A stretch of DNA of 64,000 nucleotides, taken from assembly GCA_012960755.1 (NCBI GenBank), contig DUAT01000144.1:173257-237256 (forward strand), read 5' to 3'. Positions 27,065-36,376 of the stretch are shown in pieces (positions within the stretch are counted from its first letter, which is position 1; each line of letters starts with the position of its first letter). The notes below the pieces were generated by a model. It was not told the origin of the DNA, made no database searches, and saw only the letters and a program-made list of their open reading frames with translations. Origin of the DNA: Gammaproteobacteria bacterium (GTDB lineage: Bacteria > Pseudomonadota > Gammaproteobacteria > Pseudomonadales > Azotimanducaceae_A). A program made the position numbers and the translations under genes.

Positions 27065-28360
27065 ATGTGGGATTTCGAAACGGATGCTGAATACCAGACG
27101 GTATTGTCCTGGGCTGACGAGTTTGTCAAAAACAAGGTTGAACCTCTGGACATGGTTCTGGGAGCAACCAAGGAATATGGCGACCCGGATTTTATCCGGC
27201 AGATCAGACCCCTGCAAAAAGAGGTGAAGGACCGTGGTCTTTGGGCATGTCATCTGGGGCCGGAACTCGGGGGTCTTGGATTTGGCCAGCTTAAACTGGC
27301 ACTGCTCAATGAAATTCTGGGTCGATCCAGGTTCGCGCCGGTCGTGTTCGGCTGCCAGGCGCCGGATACAGGAAATGCCGAAATTCTGGCCCACTACGGA
27401 ACTGATGATCTGAAGAAAACCTATTTACAGCCGCTGCTGGATGGTGAAATTTCTTCGAGCTATTCAATGACAGAACCACAAGGGGGCGCCGACCCGACCC
27501 AGTTTAAGTGTATGGCAACGGAAGATGGTGATGACTTCGTTATCAACGGAGAAAAATGGTTTTCCTCCAGTGCACGCTATGCAAGTTTTCTGATCACCAT
27601 GACGGTGACCGACCCGGATGCCCCACCTCACGCCAGGATGAGCATGTTTGTTGTCCCAACGAACACCCCGGGGGTAAATATCATTCGCAATGTCGGTGTC
27701 GGGGACGAGGCCCCGGGCGAAGGAAGTCACGCCTACATAAACTATGAAAATGCCCGCATCCCAAAAACCAACATGCTCGGTCCACGCGGGCAGGCTTTCG
27801 CCGTCGCGCAAACACGTTTGGGTGGTGGCAGGATTCATCATGCCATGCGTTCCATGGGCCAGATCAAGATGGCCTTTGACATGATGTGTAAACGGGCCCT
27901 GTCACGAACAACCAAGGGCGAAGTCCTTGCGGACAAGCAAATGGTGCAGGAAAAAATCGCGGACTCCTGGGTCGAGATGGAGCAGTTTCGCTTGCTGGTA
28001 CTGCGTACCGCCTGGAGAATCGATCAGTACAATGATTACCTCAAGGTCCGAAAAGACATCGCTGCAATCAAGGCGTTGATGCCCAAGGTTTACCATGATG
28101 TGATTTCAAGATGCATACAGATACATGGTTCATTGGGCGTCTCAAACGAACTGCCATTGTCAGGCATGCTGCTCGGCTCTTACGTCATGGGTATCGCAGA
28201 CGGCCCCACCGAGGTCCACAAGGTCACGGTCGCCCGACAGGTTTTGCGAGACTACGAGGGAACCGACGCGCTCTTCCCGGACTATACATTGCCAAACCGA
28301 AAGGCCGATGCTATTGCCCAGTTTGGCAACGAGATAGAAAGGGAAGTCGAGAACTGGTAG
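27065..28360 (+). CDS. Acyl-CoA dehydrogenase
   Basis: 431 residues with an excellent ribosome-binding site (AAGGAG, 27053-27058). The N-terminal helical domain (WADEFVKNKVEPLDMVLG) is followed by the FAD/substrate strand segment SYSMTEPQGGADPTQFKCMA, INGEKWFSSSA, TRLGGGRIHHAMRSMGQIKM and the C-terminal QIHGSLGVSNELPLSGML with IADGPTEVHKVTVAR. It resembles the ACAD11 type more than short-chain enzymes and shows several motifs in common with the dehydrogenase at 7137. It oxidises an acyl-CoA to the enoyl form and transfers electrons to ETF. The divergent MaoC pair could hydrate the product. Confidence 0.93.
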   Translation: MWDFETDAEYQTVLSWADEFVKNKVEPLDMVLGATKEYGDPDFIRQIRPLQKEVKDRGLWACHLGPELGGLGFGQLKLALLNEILGRSRFAPVVFGCQAPDTGNAEILAHYGTDDLKKTYLQPLLDGEISSSYSMTEPQGGADPTQFKCMATEDGDDFVINGEKWFSSSARYASFLITMTVTDPDAPPHARMSMFVVPTNTPGVNIIRNVGVGDEAPGEGSHAYINYENARIPKTNMLGPRGQAFAVAQTRLGGGRIHHAMRSMGQIKMAFDMMCKRALSRTTKGEVLADKQMVQEKIADSWVEMEQFRLLVLRTAWRIDQYNDYLKVRKDIAAIKALMPKVYHDVISRCIQIHGSLGVSNELPLSGMLLGSYVMGIADGPTEVHKVTVARQVLRDYEGTDALFPDYTLPNRKADAIAQFGNEIEREVENW

Positions 28361-28533
28361 TTATTGACAGCACAGCTACCCGATACAAACATTGGTAGCG
28401 TTGAGCCGAAAGGTGCTTTGTTTCCAGAGCATTGAGCCGGGGGCGCCGAGCCCGTCGCGACCACGGGCGTGCTCCGATTAAATACCCTTCCTCTATGGAC
28501 TGGGCTGATTCTCTTTACTTCAGTCCATGTTTC

Positions 28534-29460
28534 CTATTCAGTTTCGTTTGCTGGTGACCAACCCACGGGGAATACGCTGGGGAAATCACTCAACGGCTGG
28601 CCGTCTTCAGGTTCATAGTCAAACAGCGCCAACGGGTCTGGAATTGACTGGCTGCGCCGCCTCAAATAATGCACGTCGGGACCCGCCCAGAGCGATGCAT
28701 GGGATCGTCTCGGGTGTGGAAGCTCGACGTTACCCCGGGCAGAATGAACAATATTTCCATGAAACAATATGACATCTCCCGGTTCATAGTCCCAGCCTAA
28801 AATGTCAAACGAATCGCGGTTAGCTTCGACATCCGGCAGCACGGGTAAATCAGGGTCCATGAAGGAATCAAAGTAGGTCCACTTCTCGTGGGCCTCACGA
28901 CCAATGAGCACCTTACCTTCACTGAACGCCTTGTTAAGTTCCGCCGCGCCCTCCGGGTCAGAGGCAGGGTTCATCCCAACCGGGGGTCGATAGGTAATGT
29001 TCCATAAATGCGAACCACGCAACACTTCAAGACTGACATTCCTCGGCGCCGGGTCGGCACACACCCACGCGCGCACCAGCTGATGGCCATCGACATTGTA
29101 GTAACAGGTATCCTGATGCCACGCGCTGGGTGCGATCATACCCGCGGGCTTGTAAAACATTTGATCCATATAAAATCGGACGGAGGCATTCAAGACTGAT
29201 CCAACAATTTCTGCGATGGGGGACTCATCCATCAGAAGTTTCAGTTCCGGGCAGTGGCTGGCGGGAAATTGATCTATCCGGAGAGGCATGGATACACCTG
29301 CGGACATGCCATCGGGATGCTCCTGAGTATATTCCAGGCCGGTCGCAAGTATATCTGTCCAACTTTTTGCCAGTATTGCCTTCAGCAACACAGCGCCGTC
29401 GCGGTGAAACGAGGCAATTTCCATATCACTAATGTTTCGTAGTGGCTTTGAATCCACCAT
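28534..29460 (-). CDS. Phytanoyl-CoA dioxygenase family protein
   Basis: 308 residues with the full family pattern: FHRDGAVLLKAILAKSWTDI at the start, the HxD iron ligands in SAWHQDTCYYNVDG, the WVCADPAPRNVSLEVLRGSH segment, and the distal His in VILFHGNIVHSARGN with a following Arg. It is a non-haem iron, 2-oxoglutarate-dependent hydroxylase. Unlike the relative at 22024-23616, it has no HEAT extension. It is convergent with the acyl-CoA dehydrogenase and divergent from the crotonase at 29663, so an alpha-hydroxylation step on a branched or unusual acyl-CoA is possible. The substrate is unproven. Confidence 0.9.
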   Translation of the reverse strand: MVDSKPLRNISDMEIASFHRDGAVLLKAILAKSWTDILATGLEYTQEHPDGMSAGVSMPLRIDQFPASHCPELKLLMDESPIAEIVGSVLNASVRFYMDQMFYKPAGMIAPSAWHQDTCYYNVDGHQLVRAWVCADPAPRNVSLEVLRGSHLWNITYRPPVGMNPASDPEGAAELNKAFSEGKVLIGREAHEKWTYFDSFMDPDLPVLPDVEANRDSFDILGWDYEPGDVILFHGNIVHSARGNVELPHPRRSHASLWAGPDVHYLRRRSQSIPDPLALFDYEPEDGQPLSDFPSVFPVGWSPANETE

Positions 29461-29662
29461 CAGTACACCCCCTCTTTGATTCTTTTCAGCACAGGTATGC
29501 CTCGGCCAATGTTAGTACATTCATATTGTTCTTGTCATTATTGGCTACACGGTCCCATGGCACCTGAATGCCACCTCACTACCGGGATAGCCTGACCCGA
29601 CAATCCGGGAAAAGAAATTTACGCTACACTGAACATACACAACATTATCTGGAGCAATAAGC

Positions 29663-30553
29663 ATGAGAGAGTTCGAATACATTAGCTATGAAGTCGACAA
29701 GGGGCGCGCCCGAATCACCCTGAACCGTCCCGAAAAACGCAATGCACTTTCTATCGAGCTGGTAGAGGAACTAAGGGATGCACTGTGGGAAGCCGATGAT
29801 GACAAGTCGGTCCACTGCGTCATCCTGCGCGGTTCCGGCCCCTCCTTTTGTGCAGGCTACGATTTAACGCCGTCACGCACGTCAGTGTCTGATGGCATCG
29901 ATCGAAGAAAAGGACGTGGTATTGATGATGACGCCTGGATGATTGAAAGATTTCAGCGCAGCCTGCGAACCCTCTGGGAGATGCACAAGCCTTCAATCGC
30001 GCAGATTCACGGTCACTGTCTGGCCGGTGGCACTGATCTCGCCCTTTATTGCGACATCCTGATCTGCGCTGATAATGCAAACATCGGGTTCCCGGCGCTC
30101 CGCAATATGGGTGCGGCACCAAACCAGCTATGGCTATACCACTGCGGGCCCCAGTGGACAAAACGCCTGCTACTCACCGGGGATACCCTCAGTGGATCCG
30201 ACGCAGCACGAATAGGACTGGTACTAAAAGCTGTACCTGAAGAGCTGTTGGAAAATGAAGTCGAAGGTCTCGCTGATCGACTGTCACATATCGACCCGGA
30301 AATGCTCTCAACCAATAAGCGCATCATCAATGTTGGTATGGAACTGATGGGCGCCCAGACACTTCAGCGGCTCGCGGCAGAGAACGACGCCAGGGCGCAT
30401 ACAACTCAAGCCGCAAAGGATGTGTTCAGGAAAATCGCCACGGAGGGATTACGAGCCGCGATCACCGAACGAGACGCACCTTTCGGAGACGGTCGAGCTC
30501 GGGTCGTCGGACCAGAAATCAGGGACGAGGATGGAGTACTAATGCCAGGTTAA
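29663..30553 (+). CDS. Enoyl-CoA hydratase/isomerase (crotonase) family protein
   Basis: 296 residues; GGAG lies at 29651-29654. Crotonase features are ITLNRPEKRNALSIELVEEL, oxyanion-hole loop one HCVILRGSGPSFCAGYDLTP, and loop two IHGHCLAGGTDLALYCDILI. The Glu pair of classical hydratases is not present at the standard loop-2 positions (GTDLA, MGAAPN instead), so isomerase or hydrolase activity is possible. It is one of two crotonases in the window and is longer than the one at 38395. Confidence 0.9.
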   Translation: MREFEYISYEVDKGRARITLNRPEKRNALSIELVEELRDALWEADDDKSVHCVILRGSGPSFCAGYDLTPSRTSVSDGIDRRKGRGIDDDAWMIERFQRSLRTLWEMHKPSIAQIHGHCLAGGTDLALYCDILICADNANIGFPALRNMGAAPNQLWLYHCGPQWTKRLLLTGDTLSGSDAARIGLVLKAVPEELLENEVEGLADRLSHIDPEMLSTNKRIINVGMELMGAQTLQRLAAENDARAHTTQAAKDVFRKIATEGLRAAITERDAPFGDGRARVVGPEIRDEDGVLMPG

Positions 30554-30677
30554 GGGCGAAGAAGCAACGTGATGGAGGAATGCCTCAAAGGCTGACAGGA
30601 AAAAGATAGAGCAGGTGAGACCAAATACTCCACACATGGCGACGGTCTACTAGTGAAACGGTTTATGAACTCGATTG

Positions 30678-31214
30678 ATGCGCTGCCTGATAATGATCTA
30701 CCTGTTCCTCGGTCATATTGTTCTGGCGGATTCAGTTTTGGCGGCTTCAGCTCTGGCGGATGCAGTTCTGCCGGATTCAACTTGTTACGGCATCGCGGCT
30801 GAAGGCTACACCTCCAGAAATGCCGGACAGGCTGCTGAGCTGAGCGGGCGAATGTTCACGGCGCCAATGGCTGAAGCGCTGTGCAAAAACGCGAACCGCT
30901 CAATGAAACTGGCGTCCAACCATGTCGTCAGGATCCCTGTCGGCGAATTGTACTCCCTGAAATCCCTGAAAATTGATGCCTGGGATCAGCAGGGTGGTTT
31001 TCTCAAGCGCGTACCTGTCAGTATTGGCGTGCCGGATATTGATGGGACATTGCTGGATTACAGGCATCATGATTTGACCCTTCAAGCACAGGATGAAACC
31101 TCAGTCAAAGTAGAAGTTATGAGCTATTGCGTGCCGTCAATCAGACACTATATAACGCTGTCTTTCTACCAAAACAGCTTCGAGACGCTTTCTTCGCTAT
31201 CTCCAGCTATGTAA
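30678..31214 (+). CDS. Secreted protein of unknown function
   Basis: 178 residues from ATG 30678. The start looks like a signal peptide (MRCLIMIYLFLGHIVLADSV) followed by an LADS/LAAS/LADA repeat that corresponds to a near-repeated 17-bp DNA segment at 30726-30775. The mature part contains a few Cys (DSTCYGIAAEG, EALCKNAN, SYCVPS) that could form disulfides, and a beta-rich region (HVVRIPVGELYSLKSLKIDA). No family is recognised. A second frame in the same direction overlaps its 3' end (31127-31369), so a late frameshift cannot be excluded. Confidence 0.45.
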   Translation: MRCLIMIYLFLGHIVLADSVLAASALADAVLPDSTCYGIAAEGYTSRNAGQAAELSGRMFTAPMAEALCKNANRSMKLASNHVVRIPVGELYSLKSLKIDAWDQQGGFLKRVPVSIGVPDIDGTLLDYRHHDLTLQAQDETSVKVEVMSYCVPSIRHYITLSFYQNSFETLSSLSPAM

Positions 31215-31405
31215 AATCCGTTACCAGCGAGACTCGAGACAAATCGAAAGTCGAAGCATCGATAAAAAAATACCGTTATGATTTGTGTGTGGTCGCTCGT
31301 ACAAGACCCATTGAGCCTGGATCAGCAATGTCAAGATGCTATCTGCCGCAACGCGCTTGGCCGGCTTGAATCCTGACGGGTGTCGATGAAACGGAGATGA
31401 ACGAC

Positions 31406-31720
31406 ATGTCAAATATGGGTGCAATTTTCTTCGAGGGTCAACAGGTGGAGCATTTACGTTTCCGGTATCGCGGTGTGATATTCGGCGTGGACCCTGTTTT
31501 CTTGGGGTCTGATGACTGGTATGAGCAGATGGCCATATCGAAACCGCCAAAGAATTTACGCTGGTACCATGTCCTGGTTCACGACGCTGATCATACAACT
31601 TATGTTGCCGAACGAAACCTTATCGCCTACGACGGTCTGGAACAAATCGATCACCCTTTGCTTGGGGAGTATTTTGACAGATTCGAGGCGGGGAGGTACT
31701 TTTTACGCGCATCAGGATGA
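31406..31720 (+). CDS. hspQ: HspQ-like heat shock / hemimethylated-DNA-binding protein
   Basis: 104 residues. GGAG at 31393-31396 favours the ATG at 31406, though the ATG at 31397 is in frame. The sequence follows the HspQ (YccV) pattern closely: GQQVEHLRFRYRGVIFGVDP, WYEQMAISKPPKNLRWYHVL, VHDADHTTYVAERNLIAYDG and a Glu/Phe-rich end. HspQ is a specificity-enhancing factor and substrate of Lon, also described as binding hemimethylated oriC DNA. It is typical of Proteobacteria, which supports the assignment of the window. No partner gene lies next to it. Confidence 0.9.
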   Translation: MSNMGAIFFEGQQVEHLRFRYRGVIFGVDPVFLGSDDWYEQMAISKPPKNLRWYHVLVHDADHTTYVAERNLIAYDGLEQIDHPLLGEYFDRFEAGRYFLRASG

Positions 31721-31738
31721 TTCGTAATAAAAAGGTAT

Positions 31739-31879
31739 TCATCCCGTGACTGGCATAACGCCCAGACGATGTAGCCGATAATGCAATGTGATGAACACGA
31801 TAAGAAGCGCAACGGGTGGAAGCGGTACCGCGGAAGACCCCAACCAAAGAATGAACGTCGGCAACGGGTAAATCATCAT
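31739..31879 (-). CDS. Possible small membrane protein (46 aa)
   Basis: An ATG-ATG pair at 31874-31879, with AGGTGG about 9 bp before it, starts a 46-residue frame: MMIYPLPTFILWLGSSAVPL, then a second hydrophobic stretch (VALLIVFITLHYRLHRLG). The size, hydrophobicity and ribosome-binding site are suggestive, but I recognise no family. The remaining DNA to 32103 (about 220 bp) shows nothing I can support. Confidence 0.35.
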   Translation of the reverse strand: MMIYPLPTFILWLGSSAVPLPPVALLIVFITLHYRLHRLGVMPVTG

Positions 31880-32103
31880 CGTCTGCCACCTGGGAGGGTA
31901 TGCCGGGTTTGCAAGAACCACTTCGGTGCAGCTATGGTTGTTGGCGCTTCAGACATATAGTTCCTGTTAGCTGATCTCTGCTACTTGTTAGCAGTTTGGC
32001 GACATAGGCGGTGTTTTTGCCCGTAAACTGCAAACTATGCATGGGTAGAAATCACAACTTCCAGGTTGCCAGGGAGATGTAACAAAACCAGGACCAAGGC
32101 TGA

Positions 32104-33195
32104 TCAGGTGCCGAGTGTACTGTCCAGCAATCGTTCGATGAGCGCGCCGCCGAGCCATGATCCAAGGCCAATTAAAATGTACATGAAGAACCGCAGCAGA
32201 CTGGCAGCGTTGATCGGCCATTCCTGGGTTCTATCAATGAGCTGATGGTAGGCGATTAGATTTGCCAGCCGCGGGCTGGCGGGCTTGTCATCCGGCGGAT
32301 TATTGAGAACAATTGAGCGTTCAACACGAATCTCCTCTCGCAAACGTTCGAGTTCCGAACGTTTGGTTGAAATGATGCTCTCTCTCACACCAATCAACGG
32401 AACAAGAAAAGCGCCAGTCGCCATCGCAAGTGCGATCATCAACAGTCCAGGATTTCCTCGTGAAGCCTGTTCTCCAAGCCAAAAAAGTGAAAATATGATT
32501 GAGAATATAATCCACGTGAGGGCACTCCGTAACCCGCGTTGCGCAAACGGTGATAGTGACTGTACATCCAACAAGTCGACTTCAATGCTGTTGCGCCCCA
32601 TGTTGAAATAGGTGCGGGTCGCCTTGAGGTCTGAGATGACGAGGCTGAGAATAAACCACGCATAGGCGATGGTACGCAAGAGAGGCCAAAGGAACCCGGG
32701 GTTGGTCATGGATTGTTCTGCACCACGCGAGAGAGTTGGTTCTGTGAAGACCGCGAGAGCCGCAATAACAAGTCCAACGAGCTTTAATGCCCGTACTGCA
32801 AGAACGTCCGGTCCGGTCGCAGCATTGCGGATCTCATCGACCACTGCATCAGCGGAAGGCAGCCACGGCCTGAGCTGGCTTAAATCACGGTTTATACCGC
32901 GGCTGGCGATCATGAGAACAGCAGGAACGTATCCGAAAAGAGTCGCGTTGACGAGCTCAGGCCACCAGACATCACTCTGCCACCAGGAACTGGTACCGGG
33001 TGGAAACCCCCAGGTAAGTAGAAAAAAACCATCGAATAAGCAACGAGTAACGAGATATCCAATGGCGATCGAAAGACCCAACCAAATCGGTGCCCATGGT
33101 CCTTCCTTAAACCGTGTGATCCAGGGCACCCTGGTGTTGTTCACTTCATCCCCCCATCTAACCATTAAGGTTGCTTGCCCACGGCGATTGAGCAT
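32104..33195 (-). CDS. Multi-pass inner-membrane protein, unknown function
   Basis: 363 residues (353 if the ATG at 33163-33165 is used). Six or more membrane helices are visible: WLGLSIAIGYLVTRCLFDGF, NATLFGYVPAVLMIAS, VRALKLVGLVIAALAVF, LLRTIAYAWFILSLVISDLK, ALTWIIFSIIFSLFWLG and a C-terminal FFMYILIGLGSWLGGALIE. A predicted coiled coil lies between helices (RSELERLREEIRVERSIVL). The protein has no catalytic motif I recognise. It stands apart from its neighbours by intergenic gaps on both sides. Confidence 0.75.
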   Translation of the reverse strand: MLNRRGQATLMVRWGDEVNNTRVPWITRFKEGPWAPIWLGLSIAIGYLVTRCLFDGFFLLTWGFPPGTSSWWQSDVWWPELVNATLFGYVPAVLMIASRGINRDLSQLRPWLPSADAVVDEIRNAATGPDVLAVRALKLVGLVIAALAVFTEPTLSRGAEQSMTNPGFLWPLLRTIAYAWFILSLVISDLKATRTYFNMGRNSIEVDLLDVQSLSPFAQRGLRSALTWIIFSIIFSLFWLGEQASRGNPGLLMIALAMATGAFLVPLIGVRESIISTKRSELERLREEIRVERSIVLNNPPDDKPASPRLANLIAYHQLIDRTQEWPINAASLLRFFMYILIGLGSWLGGALIERLLDSTLGT

Positions 33196-33241
33196 TACCA
33201 GGATTGGCGACTCTGTTATCCAGTTGAGACGATATCTCCGC

Positions 33242-33664
33242 CTATTGCATCTTCTCCAGCATCATCTTCATCTGTTCATGCATCATATTGATAGCCTGCA
33301 AGGGCCGAATCATGACTTTGAATTCGCAAATCCTGCCTTCGTCGTTCCAACTGATAATATCCACGCCATTGATGTATTTGCCTTCAATTTCGGATTCAAA
33401 TTCAAGCACCGCATGATCGCCACAGAGTATTTCCTTGGTGTATTTAAAACTTGAATCCGCTGACCCCGGTGCTTTTTCTTTATCACCACCACTGAATGTG
33501 TTACCGGCTGCACCTAGATAGAGCTTGGTCAATTCCTTGCCTTTTTGGGGGGTAAACACAACGGGCGAAAAGAAGACGCAGTCATCCGCGAGCAGTTCAT
33601 CCAGACCACCGGGAAACTCCCCTTTCAGGTGTAAATGCCAGTTTTTCATATTTTCTTCGATCAT
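33242..33664 (-). CDS. SnoaL-like / NTF2-fold protein
   Basis: 140 residues with the cone-shaped alpha+beta pattern of SnoaL-like polyketide-cyclase relatives: FPGGLDELLADDCVFFSPVV, the VDIISWNDEGRICEFKVMIR strand pair, and a Met-rich C-terminal helix (MMHEQMKMMLEKMQ). Members act as small isomerases, hydrolases or ligand binders. A second SnoaL-like gene follows upstream at 33823 in the same direction with a 158-bp gap. The substrate is unknown. Confidence 0.8.
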   Translation of the reverse strand: MIEENMKNWHLHLKGEFPGGLDELLADDCVFFSPVVFTPQKGKELTKLYLGAAGNTFSGGDKEKAPGSADSSFKYTKEILCGDHAVLEFESEIEGKYINGVDIISWNDEGRICEFKVMIRPLQAINMMHEQMKMMLEKMQ

Positions 33665-33822
33665 ATTTACTCCATTTCTTACTCACAACAAAATCGCATC
33701 CGACAAAAACCATTTAGCGTCTGCGCAGCGGCTTTTCCTGCCAGTGCTGCAGAGAAAATTACTCTTAAAAACACGGAAGGTTTACAGGACGGGTGTTTCA
33801 CCTGGAGACAATATTCGCATTA

Positions 33823-34242
33823 TCACGTCCAGCCAAGTTCATTCAAAGCCCAGGGTGCATTCCATATCTTGGTCATCTTCTCCACCTTGCCATCACCGTC
33901 CATGGTTAACACGTAGACATAGTGAGAATGCGTTTCCTTGTTTGTGGGAGCAACCGGACCGCCCTCTCCGGTGTGCCTCGCATGATAGGTCGCAAAGAAA
34001 ACCGCAGTTCTTGTCGATTCATCATAAGAAGACGTGTGCAGATCATAGGTAGCCCCGGCAGCAGTAACAGTACCAAAACCATACATCCAGTCGCAATATT
34101 CCTGTATTGTCTTCATCGATGCCAGTGGTTCGCTTTGCGCAACGAAACTGGCATTATCGCAGACGAATTCACGACATCCTTCCCAACCAAGAGGTGCTTC
34201 ACAAGCCTCGAAGAACTGCCTTGCACCATCAAAATCTTTCAT
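33823..34242 (-). CDS. SnoaL-like / NTF2-fold protein
   Basis: 139 residues. The NTF2-like fold is suggested by the helical start (FDGARQFFEACEAPLGWEGC), the DNASFVAQSEPLASMKTIQE segment and the long strand pair HYVYVLTMDGDGKVEKMTKI followed by WNAPWALNELGW. It is co-directional with the other SnoaL-like gene at 33242 but unlike it in sequence. A binding or isomerase role is possible. No partner points to the substrate. Confidence 0.78.
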   Translation of the reverse strand: MKDFDGARQFFEACEAPLGWEGCREFVCDNASFVAQSEPLASMKTIQEYCDWMYGFGTVTAAGATYDLHTSSYDESTRTAVFFATYHARHTGEGGPVAPTNKETHSHYVYVLTMDGDGKVEKMTKIWNAPWALNELGWT

Positions 34243-34583
34243 TGGTATGCTCCCTTAATATTTAGTCTGAATACTAGTGTTGTGTCCTACATAGCCATTG
34301 AACTATACCAGCACATGCGCCCAATTGGTTATAAACCCAGACTGATTCGTGACAGCGGTCGACAACCATCATTTTTACAAATTCTTCAACTCATTAACAG
34401 ATGCCTAACCAGGCTTATTGCGTGGGGACTGAAGACGTATAATATCGCTCAAATTCCAAGGTAAACACAGTGTCAAACGTGCCCAACAAAAAAACCTGGA
34501 GGCGATGGCTATTGTGATAGTTTCCTCAACCTGCTGATTATACCGGTAGCCATACACTGCCAGTCTACCGAACCAACCATGCT
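34243..34583. other. Non-coding stretch, no gene supported
   Basis: About 340 bp between the SnoaL-like gene and the remnants at 34584. Short frames exist on both strands, but none has a family-like sequence. Confidence 0.5.
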
Positions 34584-34740
34584 TCATATTCCAGGCACTT
34601 GTTGCATATTGACCACCTTGCCCAGCTTGTCCTCCAGGGCTTTATCCATATCAGCCAGATACGCGTTGCCCTGATGATCACGACTCTCAAGATAAGGTCG
34701 CAACTGAAAAAGCTGCAGTTTTCCATTCAGGAAGCCGAAT
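34584..34740 (-). pseudogene. Remnant: end of a PEP-synthase-like ATP-binding domain
   Basis: Read leftwards in the frame that stops at TGA 34584-34586, the segment gives DIEFGFLNGKLQLFQLRPYL followed by ESRDHQGNAYLADMD. The pattern IEFGF-x-G-x-L-x-LFQ-x-RP is the closing part of the nucleotide-binding domain of phosphoenolpyruvate synthase and PEP/pyruvate-binding proteins. No start codon or upstream domain is present in this frame. It is directly joined to the broken gene at 34741, so a deletion probably fused two unrelated genes. Confidence 0.6.
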
Positions 34741-35507
34741 TCAATGTCCGGGGATAATAGAAGCAGAACGACGATACATCATGTCTGCGGGTACGACAGA
34801 ATCTCCCTGTGCATTGAACATGACTGCCCGGGTTAACTTTGAATGAATTAGATGTAAATTCACCACTCGATTTTCGACGGAGTGGAATGCAGGACCGGAA
34901 AAATGAATCAAATCGACTTCCAGCCGATCCTGCTCGATATTGTCCAGGAGGCTCTCAATCACGATTCTGGGATGTTCGGACAGCGGTACATCCGAAAGAA
35001 AAGCACTGTGTATTAAATTGACGCCGAGGACACCCAAAGCCTCTGATTGCAAACGGTTCTCAGCATCCAACATTCTCACGAGCAGAACAATATCACTGGG
35101 CATTTCTCCTGGTTGAAGTTGCAGTCTAATGCCGACCCATCCATGGCACTCTTTACCCCCCTTAAAACTCATGGCAGAGACGGTTGCAGCATAGGCGAAA
35201 AAGGTGGTTTCTTTAGACCTGCTATCACCCAATCGCTTGACGAGCGAGTCATACTCAAATCGCAACATTTGTTCTAGCCGCTCCCGGCCCACGTAACGAT
35301 GGGCCTTCCCATAAATCTGATCGCTGACTTCCATATCGTACGCAGACATGGTTTTTGCGATTATCCCGGCGGCTGCACCAGCAGAAAAAAATGTCGAGCG
35401 ACTTCTTGCCCGGCGCCAATCTCCACGATGGTGCCATACTTGAGCTCATCCAGATTTATCGATAGTGCTTTCTGCTCAACACCCAGATTATTTTCACGTT
35501 TGACCAT
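34741..35507 (-). pseudogene. Unknown conserved-looking protein, frameshifted at a poly-T run and truncated
   Basis: A good start exists at ATG 35505-35507 (GGAAGG upstream), giving MVKRENNLGVEQKALSINLD and EIGAGQEVARHFF. The frame is then lost at a run of seven T (minus strand; 35385-35391). One extra T would lead smoothly into SAGAAAGIIAKTMSAYDMEV and the rest of the long frame that ends at 34741 (HRYVGRERLEQMLRFEYDSL, ECHGWVGIRLQ, ALGVLGVNLIHSAF, ESLLDNIEQDRLEVDLIHFS). The C-terminus meets the PEP-synthase remnant. I do not recognise a named family. The single indel in a homopolymer could be a mutation or a sequencing error. Confidence 0.6.
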
Positions 35508-35570
35508 ACTGCCTTCCACTAAATAAGTTTCAACCCTGAAACCTGTTGTTAGTATAGAACGATTGTTGGT

Positions 35571-36281
35571 TTGGTGGGAGTTTTTGATTTTTCATTGGTG
35601 CGCGATCCAGATAAGATCGTCACATGTCTTTTACCTTCCAAATATCTTGCGAAAGACCTGGAAGTACAGCTGGAGCTAGTCCGGGTCGAAAGAGACCAGT
35701 TCAACGAACTACTCGATAGTGGTCAGCTGGATATCGTGATGTCAGGTCTGGCGCAGACACCTCAGAGGATGAATAAATGGCGTTTTGCCGGTTCACCGAT
35801 GGACCTGACCCTGGCACTTCTGGTACCGAACCACCGACGTAAGGATTTTGCGACGGTTGCCGATGTTCGCCTTATTCCGAATCTGACGCTCGGCATTGGT
35901 CTGCAGGACAGCGCTTTCTTGAACAGTGTTCGCCGTGAATTCATCCATTGAGACCATCAACAGTCCTCGTGTTTTTCTACGCGGTAAAAAGCCTGAACCT
36001 GATGCGGTTGTTTGTTCAGCGGAAGGCGGTTCAGCCTGGACCCTCATTTATCCCGGCACTCAATAATTCTTCCCTGGTCGGCTTCAGCAAAACGTCCTGT
36101 TGGCTATCCGGTGCCGATGGCTGATCCCGAGTGGGAACGTTTTGTGTCGACCTGGCTCGTTCTGAAAAAGAAAGACGGTACGGTTGATCGCCTGTACTCC
36201 CATTGGATTTTGGGAGGCGGTGCGCTAACCAAAGAGCCTCAATGGTCGATCATTCGCGATGTCTTGCATTGGGTTGATTAA
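35571..36281 (+). pseudogene. Remnant of a dicarboxylate symporter-linked or periplasmic solute-binding protein
   Basis: Two frames in the same direction carry pieces of one family-3 solute-binding domain. The first (35571-35951) has LVRVERDQFNELLDSGQLDI, VMSGLAQTPQRMNKWRFAGS and LTLALLVPNHRR. The second (about 36085-36281) has AKRPVGYPVPMADPEWERFV, STWLVLKKKDGTVDRLYSHW and EPQWSIIRDVLHWVD, a C-terminus I associate with solute-binding domains fused to dicarboxylate:cation symporters. A start codon and the membrane part are missing and the frame is broken near 35950 and 36030. Confidence 0.65.
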
Positions 36282-36376
36282 CACAAGCCAATGTCTAGGC
36301 CAGATTTTCTTTGTTGGCTGTCCGCGAATTCTTTGGGGTGGTAACATGAGGTTTCATTTGCAAGTTGTGACAGAAA

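Noticed and set aside
31127..31369. 80-codon frame overlapping the secreted protein and the hspQ leader
   Set aside because: It has no ribosome-binding site, no family-like sequence and an out-of-frame overlap with a better candidate.
33922..34464. Long rightward frame opposite the SnoaL-like gene
   Set aside because: It is antisense to a recognisable SnoaL-like protein and has the skewed composition of a shadow frame.
34741..35349. Treating the long frame as an intact gene starting at 35349
   Set aside because: A much better start with GGAAGG exists at 35507 in another frame, and the protein continues across a T7 run, so the gene is broken.
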